Shown here piece after piece: positions 10,500 to 21,067 of a DNA stretch of 64,000 bases. The stretch's first letter is position 1. Every line of letters starts with the position of its first letter. The stretch covers positions 45,559,269-45,623,268 of the forward strand of contig NC_080069.1 of assembly GCF_949987535.1 (NCBI RefSeq), read 5' to 3'. The notes under the pieces are model-generated. The model searched no databases, was not told where the DNA came from, and was given only the letters and a program-made list of their open reading frames with translations. This stretch comes from Balaenoptera acutorostrata. Its lineage: Eukaryota; Chordata; Mammalia; Artiodactyla; Balaenopteridae. A program made the translations under genes and the position numbers.

Positions 10500-12124
10500 A
10501 ACTTAACTCCAAGAACCAAGATTAAGTCACCAAGGGAGTGAGTGTTGACAGGGAAAGTAAAAGGATTAAGGTTTATGTCATAGGGAAAGCCTTAAGAAGC
10601 CTTAAGAAGTCTGGGAAATGAAGAGGAAGTAGCAAATGATTCTGAAAAAGTAGCCAGTAAAGTAAGGAGAATCTAGAAGTGTGTAGTGTTCTAGATGTTA
10701 AGAAAGTGTTTTGAGGGCGAGAGTGGCCAAATTGTCAAGTGCTGCTGGGAAGTACAGTCATATGAGCATTGGTAATTGGGCACTAGATTTACTAATGTAA
10801 AAGTCATTGAGAATAACAGTCCTTTGAATGAAGAAAATTGTATGGGATGGAGGGGTGAATTATTGCAGTTCAGCCTTTGAGTAAAGTCAGTTACAAAAAA
10901 GAAACCCAGTTGACCTAGACAATATTGTGGGCATTTCACCAAAAATCTGAGTGATCATACATCACAGTTTCCCAAGCACAGTCCCAATTTACTTCAGACT
11001 GTCCTGATTTATGCCTATAGTATGTAACAATGACACTGATTTTTCACTTTTAGAAGTTTTCCAGTTTTGACAATAAAATATGTGGTCATATTATCTGTAA
11101 CAACATCATTAAGGGCTGTGGTTTTGAACTAAAAGCAAGGCCAGTCAATATGATATTGATTTTATCCAGCCATATTTTGCTATAGTGGTGCAGATATGGA
11201 AGAAGTAGAGACTTGGATATAAACAGAGATGCAGTTTTGTCAGTGCAATTAGATGAAGAAATGGAAGAGCAAGAGAATTATGGATATATGCAGAAAGTTT
11301 GTAATGTTTAACTATTGACTTCAGTAGTGTAAAGGAGAGAAAATGAGTAGGTGAAGGGGAGAAAAGGGTGGTGATATAGATTTTAAATTGCAATGGAGTT
11401 GAGTATTTCCTGGATATGTGGAACTAGAAGGACTGAGATAGAAAGAGAGGAGGTTATGTTCACAGAATGGAATGTTGGAATTTGAAATTATAGAGTCATT
11501 GAAGACGTTGGAAATGATGAGTTCCAATGTATAGTCATGAAAGTAAGGGCTGAAGTCAGCTCGAAATAAGATGACTGGAGGAGAAAAGTTCAGGGTCAGA
11601 GAGACCAGATGGGACAGATCATCTAGATATTTATAGCACAAGAAATAGGACTTGTGTTATATAGGAGAGAGTGACAGTAATTCAGGAGTTAATATATAAG
11701 AGAAATGAGGAGGAGAGTGACTTTTTAGTTTGTTGATGACCAAAATCAGGAGTTCTCAGTGGTATTAATTGCATGACCTGAATTTCAAACCTAGGTACTT
11801 TTAGAGAGGAAGAAGAGAAAATGGTCTGAAAATAATATTAAAAAGAAAGAAGATACCTACTGACCTCAAAAACTAGTAATAAAATGTGGTGTGATAATAA
11901 AAATATTTAATATTGAACATAGGAGAGGCAGTATCTTCATAGAAAAATGAAACAAAACAACCTTTAGGTAAAATAATAAGCTAAAAGAATCATTGAGAGA
12001 ATAAGTTAAGAATATGGAGGATTATGTCAGTGATGGAACATAAGTTCCAAAGGACATGAAGACAAGTTTTCAGTAGTTATGGGAGGGTGGGGGATGAGTC
12101 AGAAAAGATAGTCTGATCTGAAAA

Positions 12125-12915
12125 ATAATAAAGAAAACAGTACCATTTACAATTGCTTCAAAAAGAATAAAATAACCAAGACTAAATTTAACCAACTGGT
12201 TGAAAGATCTGCACACTGTAAATGTTAAGACATGGCTGTAAGAAATTGAAGAAGACAAATAAATGGAAAGATACCCTGCTCATGAATTGGAAGAATTAAT
12301 ATTGTTAAAATATCAATACTGCTCAAAGCCATCTGCAGATTCAATGCAATCTCTATCAAAATTCCAATGGAATTTTTCATGGAAATAGAAAAACAATCTT
12401 AAAATTTGTATGGAACCACAAAAGACCCTGAATAGCCAAAGCAAACTTGAGAAAGAACAAAAACAACCCCCCACCCCAAATGGCATCTTACGTCTGTATT
12501 TCAAACTATATTATGAAACAATACTAATCAAAACAGTATGATACTGGCATAAAAACACACACATACATCTATGGCACAGAATAGAGAGCCTAGAAATAAA
12601 CCTATGCATATATGGTCGATTAATTTACAATAAAAGGAGCCAAGAATATACAATTTGGAAACAAAAGTCTCTTCAATAAATGTTGGGAAAACTAGATAAC
12701 CGTATACAAAGAATGAAACTGGATCCCTGTTTTACACCATACATAAAAAACTCTCAAATGGATTAAAGACCTGAAACTATAAAACTTGTAGAAGAAAAGT
12801 TTCTTCTTTTAGAAATGTAAACTCCATAAGCTTAAGCTAAGGTTACCATAGCAGGTACGCTCCTTAATACTGGTCTTGGCAATGATTTTTTGGATTTGAC
12901 ATCAAAAGCAAAGGC
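12125..12915 (+). mobile_element. Old L1 ORF2 fragment (RT end and C-terminal linker)
   Basis: The bases follow the L1 ORF2 order from 'ttgcttcaaaaagaataaaa' through 'attcaatgcaatctctatca' and 'tttgtatggaaccacaaaag' to 'gacatcaaaagcaaaggcag'. These regions are clearly alignable to copy B at about 2200-2900 but much more diverged, with many stops and indels. No target duplication was found. It is a fossil with no coding capacity. Confidence 0.82.
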
Positions 12916-12916
12916 A

Positions 12917-13285
12917 GTCTTCCAAAAAAGAAAACTTCAGGCCAAGATGACTTCACTAGCAAATTTTTCCTAACATATTAAAAAAAAGTACCTTTTTTTA
13001 AATAATCTTTTCTAGACAACAGAAGAAGAGAGGATGATTCCCAACTCATTTTATAAGGTCAGTACTCCCCTAATGCCAAATCAGATAAAGATATTATAAG
13101 AAAACTATAGATCAGTATCCCTCATCAACGTATACATAAAAAATCCTCAACAAAATATTTTTAGATTCGGGAATATATGAAAATAATGCACCATGACCAA
13201 GTGAGATCTATCTCAGGAACACAAGACTGATTCAAAATTGGAAAGTAAATATTGTTTACTATATTGACATAATAAGAGGTCAACC
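12917..13285 (+). mobile_element. L1 ORF2 fragment from further 5' in the element, placed 3' of the previous piece
   Basis: The phrases 'caggccaagatgacttcact', 'cccaactcattttataaggt' and 'tagatcagtatccctcatca', then 'ccatgaccaagtgagatcta', correspond to the N-terminal half of the L1 reverse transcriptase. In an intact L1 this lies upstream of the 12125-12915 piece, so the order is inverted while the strand is the same. It is either a second insertion or a rearranged tandem. Confidence 0.78.
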
Positions 13286-13505
13286 AAAAATTTAACTGTT
13301 GGTATGTAGATGTTTTGTTCCTTTCTGTGATTCCTTCCTCTCTGAAATTTATCCCCTCAATTTCCAGCTGGTTTGCAATTTCTGATCATTGTCTTTTCAT
13401 ATTTTAAGCCAGTAAAACTGCTGGCTTTCTATTTGAGTTCTAGCCACCCGGCATTCTTGTGTTCTGCAGAATGTTTTCATGGAAAAAGCCACATAAGTGA
13501 GCATT
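13286..13505. other. Short unannotated stretch
   Basis: Nothing recognisable lies between the L1 fragment and the MaLR LTR. Confidence 0.4.
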
Positions 13506-13506
13506 T

Positions 13507-14218
13507 GTCCAAGGTGGTCCTATGGTAGACAGAATTTTGAGATGGGCCCCCCAAGATTCCTTTCCTTGGTATACAGGCCTGTATAAATCCCCGTGAATGT
13601 GAGTATGATGGTGTATCACTTTTCTACTTAGGTTATATTATATAGCATAGTTAACTTTAAGAAAGTGAGGTTACCCATGGAGGGCCTGACCTAATTAGAT
13701 GAGCTTTTATTTTATTTTTAAAAAATTTTTATTGAAATACAGTTGATTTATAATGTTGTGTTAGTTTCAGGTATACAACAAAGTGATTGTTCAATGTATA
13801 TTCTTTTTTAGATTCTTTCCCGTTGTAGGTTATTACAAGATATTGAGTATAGTTCTTTGTACTATACAGTAGACCATTGTTGGTTATCTGTTTTATATAT
13901 AGTAGTGTGTATATGCTAACCCCAAACTCAAGAACCGGAGAATCTCTCTTTCTTGAAGAAAGATACTGAAAGAATAGGAAAGGACTGTATGTACACACAA
14001 TCCTTCCTGCCCTGTTAGCTTTGAAGATGGAGGGGGTTATGTGGGAAGAACACAGCTATCTGGCACCATGTTATCAGTCTTGTGAGAACCGGAAGAGAGA
14101 GCTCAGCCATACTTTGCTCAGACCTCTGACCTACAGAACTGTGATACAATAAGTGAATGTTGTTTTAAGTTGTTTAGTTTGTGGTAGTTTGTTACAACAG
14201 CCCTAGAAAACTATTACA
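13507..14218 (+). mobile_element. MaLR-type LTR (MLT1-like), split by an antisense L1 3' end
   Basis: The left part starts 'tggtagacagaattttgaga', runs through 'tgggccccccaagattcctt' and reaches 'gagggcctgacctaattaga'. The right part ends with 'gaactgtgatacaataag', 'gttgttttaagttgt', 'agtttgtggtagtttgttac' and 'gaaaactattacag', the characteristic 3' terminus of ERVL-MaLR MLT1 LTRs. About 230-280 bases of antisense L1 3' UTR separate the two parts. It is a solo LTR; no internal retroviral sequence is seen. Confidence 0.75.
13711..13936 (-). mobile_element. L1 3' UTR fragment (antisense) inserted in the MaLR LTR
   Basis: The run begins with a T-rich tail and 'tttttattgaaatacagttg', then 'ataatgttgtgttagtttca', 'tactatacagtagacca' and 'tatgctaaccccaaactca'. 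This is the reverse complement of a cetartiodactyl L1 3' UTR. LTR sequence resumes near 13937 with 'aagaaccggagaatctctct'. The fragment is only the last ~225 bases of an L1, a strongly 5'-truncated insertion. Confidence 0.82.
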
Positions 14219-14219
14219 G

Positions 14220-16372
14220 GGTCCCTTCTTTTTAAGATCATTTTACCCCAATTTTCTGCTTAGTTTTTTATAACTCTATAGTGCCTCAAACAATTGTTTT
14301 TTAGAGAGTTTAGAGATTTTGTCCAATCTCTATAATTCTTTGGGAAGGTTATGTCTATATCAGCTACTTTGATATTACAAAACAAATGAATTTTGTTACT
14401 GACATAAGATCTACTGTGCAAATTAAGGCATGCTTGCTACATTTTCCTGTATGTGCAGGTTTTTCATAACTAGCCATTTTTTCAGATTATCTTTCAGTAT
14501 TGTCAGAAGCAAAACACTCATATAAATTTTAATGGCAACATTCTATAGACCTGAAATTCTAGAGGAAGCCAGAAGCAGACATGCAGATTCCTGGGAATGA
14601 AGTTTTGTTCCTTGATGACTATAAGTATAATTACTGCCCTGGATCTAAGATCATAGGGGAATTCCTTTTTTTTTTCTTTTTGGCTATGATTCATATAAGA
14701 ATGGAAATAGGCGAGATCATGATGATGCCAGAACAAGAACATTTTAAGATCTATTTCAGACTATACAGCTTATACAATCATAGTCAATGATAGGCAAAGA
14801 CATATAGGGTGGAAGGCAAGGCTTAGTGTAGAAATAGATCGGAAAATTAAAAAAAAAAAAAGAGACCTCTTTGGTAATATAGCTTGGCTGACACCATAAC
14901 TTTCAAAACATTTTATTGAACCAGTGAAGCTGCAGTGAGTAGTATTCAGTGTGTTTGTGTACTTACACCCGGTAGTCATATCTGCTTCCTCATGGAGCAT
15001 GAAGTGTTGACTACTAGTGATGATCAATTTCTCCTTTTCAAAAAGAAGGGATAGGCAAAGAGTGCTTACCCAGTGGAAGTCAATTACAACGTAAGGAGGG
15101 CAGGATACCTACTACCTGACTCAAAAGCCAAAGAACAGCTGTTGTGTTCATTTCTCTTTTGTTGAGGGAGATGTTTTTCACTTCATGTCCTATTATACAC
15201 AAGGTGTATATATCTTCAAACATTTTTGTTTTATAGAGGGAGGAGAGGTTTGCTGACATGTGCAATGATAGGATATTTGTCAATGGTGCTGATGGAGTCC
15301 GCATTTGAGGAAACTTCTTTTCCTGAGTCCCTTTCATTCTATTAACTGGTCATGAAGTTGGGAAATACTCCTTCGTTCCATTCAGATATTCTCCTTCTTA
15401 CCTATTCTATCTTTCCCTCTTGTGTATTAACCCCTTGGACCTCTCTCCTCCTTTCCCCAAGTCCCTGCCACATCTTCCCTAGAGAATGAGAAACTGGTTT
15501 TGCAAAAACTCAGAATCTTTTGCACATATTTAAGTCAGATCATACCTGAACTTTTTTTCTATTTCTCTCAGAGTGCCAGTGAAAAATAAAAATAGGAGGT
15601 CATTCTTAGTGAACAATCAGATTAACTATTTTATATGAAACCACAACATATAAGGAAGAATAAAATCATGAAATGGTAGAAAAACTTTGTTTTGCATCAG
15701 TGTAATTATCTTGTTCCCAAACTTCTGTTACTTTATGTGCAGAGGGATGAAACACTGGGAGTATCTCGCAGTGTCACTCAAGAAGGTAGCCTTGGGAGGA
15801 ATTATGCATTTTCAGTTTATTTTCTCTGTGGTTTATAGGCCAAAGTAGGGTACCTGAATGGGTTATATTGGCACAACTCAGCAAGGAATACCTGTGTTGG
15901 GCAGAGTTCAAGACCAGTTACCTCAAAGCTGGCTAGGTTCCCTTGTGCTCACTTTCCACGTGGGGTTACACTGAAACGTGTGCTGAATTCCTAAATCAAA
16001 TTAATTGTTACTGAGAAAAACATGGTTTTCACCTCATGAAATGAGAATGTTGCTTTTGCAGTGGTAAATTGAGGTGAGCAAACACATAATGATCAGCTAC
16101 CTTGAAAGTTGCTGTATACATATATTTAGGTATTACAAGCAATCATATCTAGAACATGTATTGGGAGAAGTGGTGCTAATAAAGAGTATGGAATGATGAC
16201 CTTGTCAGTAAAACTATTAATGGAGTAGTCAGCTTATCTATTTTTATAGACAAAGATATTTATCAGGATTAATTATCTAAATAAAAATCTAGGGTATTTT
16301 GGAATGCCTAGGTAATTCTTTCCTGTAAACTCTCCTTTTCCATGGAGGGATGTTCCCCTTTAATTTTAAGCA
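14220..16372. other. Unannotated stretch, no gene seen
   Basis: Several reading frames of 60-85 codons occur on both strands, but none matches a family I know, none has matching splice structure, and they overlap one another. I regard this as single-copy or highly decayed DNA. Confidence 0.4.
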
Positions 16373-16375
16373 TTG

Positions 16376-16413
<38 letters not shown>

Positions 16414-16414
16414 G
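16373..16414. repeat. (CA)n microsatellite
   Basis: About 20 CA dinucleotides interrupted by one extra A near 16400. The minus-strand open frames reading poly-Val/Cys through it are artefacts of the repeat. Confidence 0.95.
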
Positions 16415-17089
16415 AACCCCATAAATATAAACGCATGTTAAAAACTCTACAGTAAAATGGTCTTGGAAGCCCCACAAAAGCAGGTAAATAGAAATTTCTG
16501 TTTGGAATATGAAATTCTACATGTGAGTCCATGTATGATATTTTATTAAATCTATACTGCCTTTGATTTTAAATGTGGCATTAATATGTGAAAAAACTCA
16601 TCTTCGAATTGATACCATAGTGTTTCATTTAAAAATCATCTTTAATAAAAGCAAGAAACACATTTCAGATTGTTTTATATTTACTCATTGAAATCAAAAT
16701 ATTATGATTGCCCTCATATGTGAGATTTTATATTAGCTTCTGTGAAGAAGTCCATGTTTAAGAAAGCACATTACCTTTTTAAAACAAACGGAAAATGTAT
16801 AAGGAAATAAGATATTAAAATATTTTAAACACAAGGTAAATTGATAAGAAATGTCAGTGATTTACACCTCACGAGGCAAATTATGAAGACTTTGTGGGTG
16901 ATATTTTCCCTATATCATTTGGAAACTGGTGGGATACTGGGAATGCAGAGACTGAGAAAATAGAAATAATGTAAAAGCAAAGAAATGGCGTAAGTAGCTA
17001 CAGGAAATTATAAATTATTTTATTAATTCATTTAGACTAAAATTTTTGCTAAATGACAACATTATTTAACTGATGCAAAGGTTTTTCTA
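16415..17089. other. Unannotated AT-rich stretch
   Basis: No repeat family or gene recognised. Confidence 0.4.
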
Positions 17090-17535
17090 TTTACTTTTCA
17101 TAATACAAAATGTTACATATTTGTAAGTAGAAGAGTAAGAAAATACTCATATACCCAGCATTATACTTAAGAAACAGACTATTAAATCAGTTCTCATGAA
17201 GTCCCAGCAAAATCTATAGCACTTCCCTCATATAGCTGAAGGCTCTAGAGAAAGTAATGATTCTGAATTTTGTTTCCCATCTTCTTATTCTCCCTGTATC
17301 TTTCACATGCCTGAATATAATAATAGTTTCATTTTGGTTGTTTTAAAACTCTATACAGATAATATATGTACCGTATTTCTATTTTCCCTTTTAGCTCAAA
17401 CATCCATTAGTATTGATACATGCAGCTGGAGTGTTTTTTTTTAATTCATTTTCAAGGATACAGCATATTCATTATATTACTCTGTTGTGTCAAACTACAT
17501 AGGAATTTCAAATTGGTTGCATTCAATAGCTTTAA
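17090..17535 (-). mobile_element. Decayed L1-type 3' UTR (antisense), tentative
   Basis: The order 'tactcatatacccagcatta', 'attctgaattttgtttccca', 'attgatacatgcagctggag', 'aattcattttcaaggataca', 'gcatattcattatattac' resembles the antisense 3' UTR of old L1 (L1ME-like) elements. Divergence is high and the limits are approximate. Confidence 0.45.
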
Positions 17536-18694
17536 CTTGCTAAGTATATGACTAATCTTTATCAAATCAAGCATATATTACTATACTATACCTTAGGTTT
17601 TTGCTACATTTTTTTAAAGATGTAGTCAGACATTTTGGCACTGGAAACATGTAATGGATAATGTTCATTTGAGCAACAGCTTCTTCTTGCTCTACCCAGC
17701 ATGATAACAACATCTTCCTTTTCTTTCTGTTGGTGGTATCTGCTGTTTTATACAACTAAATTAATGATGTATTCATTAGTAAGACTTTTGAAATGGATAT
17801 GACTTCTGTAATAAAATATGGCTTGTTGATATATTAAGATCAAAATAAAATTATGAGCATTCCTGAATCATTAGAACAGCTGTAGTAATCGGTAGGAGCC
17901 ATTGAGAACACTTTAGATATGAATTACTAGTTCATGGTGATTATTTTTGACTACTTAATTCTCAGTTTTCTCACCAATTCCCACCCTGTTTCAATGAAAA
18001 TTACCAAAGAATATCAGAAAAGAGAGAAAATGTGCTTTGCTAGTTGAAATAGGGAAGGGTACCTTTCATGCACCAGTGAAATTAAACCTTCTGAATTTTT
18101 CTCCCCCTGCAAGACTTGTTCAAATGAGTTTATATTTGGGGGGGAAATATTGAACTATAATTTATCATCATAAAAAAATGGAATGGCTTGTAAAGAAACA
18201 GAAAGCACTCCATGCTCATTGGGTTTTGTGTGCTAAGAGCTACATTTTAGGTCAGTCTATGGGCATTATGTGATTTACGGTTTGGCTACCTGAGGACTAT
18301 GTATTACGTGGCTGTGGAAAGTGTACTTGCAACTAGGACAGAGAGTATAAAACGCTGACTCTTGGCAACTTGGGTTCTACATAAAGCAAGAGCATTTTCA
18401 CAGTGTGCTCCTCCTGAGGATAATCATGTCAATTAGAGAAGAAGGGAAGTTCTCCAGCTATCTTCAAGGTACCCTTGAAATAAGCAAAGAAAATCTGTGC
18501 ACATCAGTGAAGTTAGCTTCCTTATAACAGAGGCTTGTGTATGAATAAATTGTCAAAGTAAAGTTATGGCAAAGCTCAAGAAATGGATAAAGCTCAGGAA
18601 TTAAAGCAAATTATTTCAGTGGAACAGACAACAATCAATAGTATACTAATTAATGGTTGTAAATCAAATGTTGAGTATTCATTTGTTGATTTTT
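17536..18694. other. Unannotated stretch, no gene seen
   Basis: No convincing repeat or exon. A minus-strand frame of 62 codons at 17567-17755 resembles nothing I know. Confidence 0.4.
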
Positions 18695-18930
18695 ATTAGT
18701 TAGCAAATATTTATTGAATGACCAGTTGATCAGAAACCATTCTAGACACAGAGTATACAGCAATGAACAGAGCAGCAGACCTCCTACTCTAAAGAGTGTC
18801 AGTAGACAGTAGACAGATAAGTTTATAATATGTAAGTGGTTTTAAGTGCTACAAAGATTAAAACAGAGTAAGGAGGTAAGGAGTGAAAGTGTGGACTATA
18901 TATGGGAAGACATAATTAAGGGAAACTTGA
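18695..18930 (-). mobile_element. L2 3' end fragment (antisense)
   Basis: The phrases 'gcaaatatttattgaatgac', 'gagtatacagcaatgaacag', 'cctcctactctaaagagt' and 'tggttttaagtgctacaaag' follow the reverse complement of the L2 3' region in order. An antisense L1 3' end follows directly. Confidence 0.7.
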
Positions 18931-19108
18931 TTTATTTGATTTTTAAATGGAGATGTAGTTGATTTACAGTGTTAAAAAGTTTAAGGTGATTCAAAATTTT
19001 TATACGTTATACTACATTTTTAGTTATTATCAAATATTGGCTGTATTACCTGTGCTGTACAATATATCCTTGTAGCTTATTTATTTTATATATAGTAGCT
19101 TGATTTTT
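18931..19108 (-). mobile_element. L1 3' UTR fragment (antisense)
   Basis: The run 'aaatggagatgtagttgatt', 'acagtgttaaaaag', 'tacctgtgctgtacaatata', 'cttatttattttatatatag' matches the antisense L1 3' UTR pattern seen at 13.7 kb but is more diverged. It is short, about 180 bases. Confidence 0.7.
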
Positions 19109-19225
19109 GATGAAAAACTAAATTGCTAAATTCACAATAGAAAGGAGGATGTGAACTGCAGATAAGATAGTAAACACACAAAAACAAAACTAACTAGTTT
19201 AAAAAAAACAGTGAGATAATTTAAC

Positions 19226-19264
19226 GTGTGGTGTGTGTGTGAGAGAGAGAGGGAGAGAGAGAGG
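19226..19264. repeat. (TG)n/(GA)n simple repeat
   Basis: A short GT run passes directly into GA repeats ending at 'gagaggatcc'. Confidence 0.85.
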
Positions 19265-19399
19265 ATCCACATGAGCTAAATTCAAGGAGAAAATGTAATG
19301 GAAAAAATATAACTAAGTTGAAGATAACCTTGAGTATATAGATGAAGTGAGCTCACTAACTATAAATGTAATTAATGAAAAAACCTCACCTTAAGGTAT

Positions 19400-19765
19400 A
19401 GTGATAGTTCATATTTATTGTGTATGTGTATTGTGTACTATTTGCTGAGCAGAGTGTTAAGTTCTCTGTCTTCAGTATATCATTTCTCCCTCTCCCTCCC
19501 TCTCTTTGTCTCTCCCTTCCTCCCTCCCCCTTTTTCCCCCCCTTTCCTCCCCTCCCTGGTCTCCCTCCTCTCCTTCTCTCCCTTCCTCCATTTCTTTCCT
19601 TCTTTCTTTCATTCAGCAGTCTTATGGCAGAGCTCAACTATCATCTTCCTTTACCTGAGAGGAAACTGAAGCTTAAAGAATTTGAGTCAGCTTCCCATAG
19701 TGACATAACTAGCAAGAGGCAGAGGCAAACTTCAAACTCATGTGTATTTTATTCTAGAGCCTAGG
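19400..19765 (-). mobile_element. MIR SINE (antisense), split by a polypyrimidine tract
   Basis: The left part reads 'atatttattgtgtatgtgta' and 'ctatttgctgagcagagtgt'. The right part reads 'cctgagaggaaactgaagct', 'taaagaatttgagtcagctt', 'agtgacataactagcaagag' and 'gcagaggcaaacttcaaact', the antisense order of a MIR core. The interruption at about 19485-19615 is a pyrimidine tract. The two ORFs reading through it on the + strand are low-complexity artefacts. Confidence 0.72.
19485..19617. repeat. Polypyrimidine tract with minus-strand G-quadruplex potential
   Basis: About 130 bases are almost pure C/T, built from CTCC, CTTT and TCCC units. C-runs of three to seven bases at 19514-19516, 19522-19524, 19526-19530, 19536-19542, 19549-19552 and 19554-19556 would place six close G-runs on the minus strand. 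It sits inside a MIR element. Confidence 0.9.
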
Positions 19766-19769
19766 CTAT

Positions 19770-20340
19770 AAACATTTCCCTGTTTGTAGCCTTTTTGTTA
19801 ACTCAAAAATCATGAAGGCAGAACAAAAAGTTATTCACAGAGGAAAAAATACATTAGACCTCACTTCCTGAAATGTTGAAACAGGATGGAATATGTTCAC
19901 AATGATTTCTAGAAGGGTGAGGTTGGGGAAGATTTCAATTTGAGAATTAATTATGTTTGTTAGTGATATGTAAAGTCAGTAGAAATATAGCTAAGACATG
20001 GAAGGACACTGAGAATAACTCCACAGTGCCATTTATGAACATTGATGAGAAAATACACCAGGCAACTTAGAAATGAATACAATGTAGGAAGCAAGAAAGA
20101 GAAAGAGATGACATAAAATAAAAGCCAATACAATGAAAACAGAAAACTGTCTTTTGGGCATAGTATGAACATGGAATTCAAAGTGAATATCAAAAATAAT
20201 GGATGAAAGACTACTCAAACTAAAATTAATAAAAACATGAATATAAAAGACCACCTAATGCTGGGAAACACTAGGAGGTGAGATGAGACAGAGCAAAGTA
20301 TATAATCATAAAATGCTAAAATTCTCATGTTAAAAGACTT
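19770..20340. other. Unannotated stretch
   Basis: Purine-rich in part (20060-20120) but no named repeat or gene recognised. Confidence 0.4.
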
Positions 20341-20344
20341 GATT

Positions 20345-20755
20345 CATTTTATTTTTTTCGTCCAGTTTTATTGAGATAAAATTGGCACACGGCACTGTAT
20401 AAGATTAAGGTATACAGCATAATGATTTGACTTACGTACATCATGAAATGATTATCACACTAAGTTTAGTGGATATCTGTCATCTATAGATACAAAATTA
20501 AAGAAATGGAAAAAATATCTTTCCCTGTGATGAGAACTTTTAGAATTCACTCTCTTAACAACTTTCATATATAACATACGGCAGTGTTAATTATATTTAT
20601 CATGTTATAAAGGACATCCATAGTACTTATTTATCTTATAACTTGTAGTTAGTACCTTCTGACTACATTCATCTAATTCTCCCTCCTTCCACACGCCATT
20701 TCTGTAATCAACAAATCTGATCTCATTTTCCATGAATTTGTTGGTTGGTTTTTGA
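20345..20755 (-). mobile_element. L1 3' UTR unit (antisense), first of two
   Basis: The run 'ccagttttattgagataaaa', 'ttaaggtatacagcataatg', 'tgtgatgagaacttttagaa' and 'taacttgtagttagtacctt' is an antisense 3' UTR of an L1M-type element. A second, similar 3' UTR begins right after it, so this is either the 3' end of a separate older L1 or a duplicated UTR. Confidence 0.75.
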
Positions 20756-21067
20756 AGCATAATTCACCTACAACACTATGTTTGTTCACATTACACAACA
20801 TAGTGATTTGATATTTCTACACATTTCAAAATGATCACCAAGATAAGTCTAGTTACTGTCACCATACAAAAGTATTATATAGTTATTGACTATATTCCCC
20901 AACTGTACATTACATACCTGTGACTCATTTTGCAACTACAAGTTTGTACCTCTTAATCCCTCTCACTATTTCTTTCCTTCCCTCAACTCCCTCCTTTCTG
21001 GCAACCACCTGTTTGTTCTCTGTATCTTTAACTCTGTTTGCTTCATTATGTTCATTTGTTTTGCTTT

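Larger units (their letters stand above)
9195..11760 (-). mobile_element. Long L2 LINE remnant (antisense), interrupted by a CHR SINE
   Basis: The + strand begins with 'cattcatttattcaatgaat' and 'atttattgagaacccacta', the reverse complement of the L2 3' end. It then follows the antisense order of the L2 body for about 2.2 kb: 'ggcaatgtgtggtcagactc', 'gtttgaacaactgcaag', 'ttgagacctccaagtaggg', 'caccaagggagtgagtgttg', 'tggccaaattgtcaagtgct'. No coding frame is preserved. The stretch 10945-11140 does not fit well and may be a separate small insertion. Fragment limits and the 11140-11760 part are less certain. Confidence 0.68.

Noticed and set aside
10945..11140. Possible hAT element around 'cagtttcccaagcacagtcc'
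   Set aside because: The resemblance to a known element is too weak, and I could not find matching ends or a target duplication.
10134..11641. Series of minus-strand frames of 82-106 codons
   Set aside because: They fall on the sense strand of the L2 remnant. I see no conserved RT or endonuclease motif, so I treat them as decay products and not as a gene.
19386..19764. Arg/Gly-rich minus frame and Pro/Leu/Ser-rich + frames
   Set aside because: They are created by the polypyrimidine tract. Low-complexity composition explains their length.
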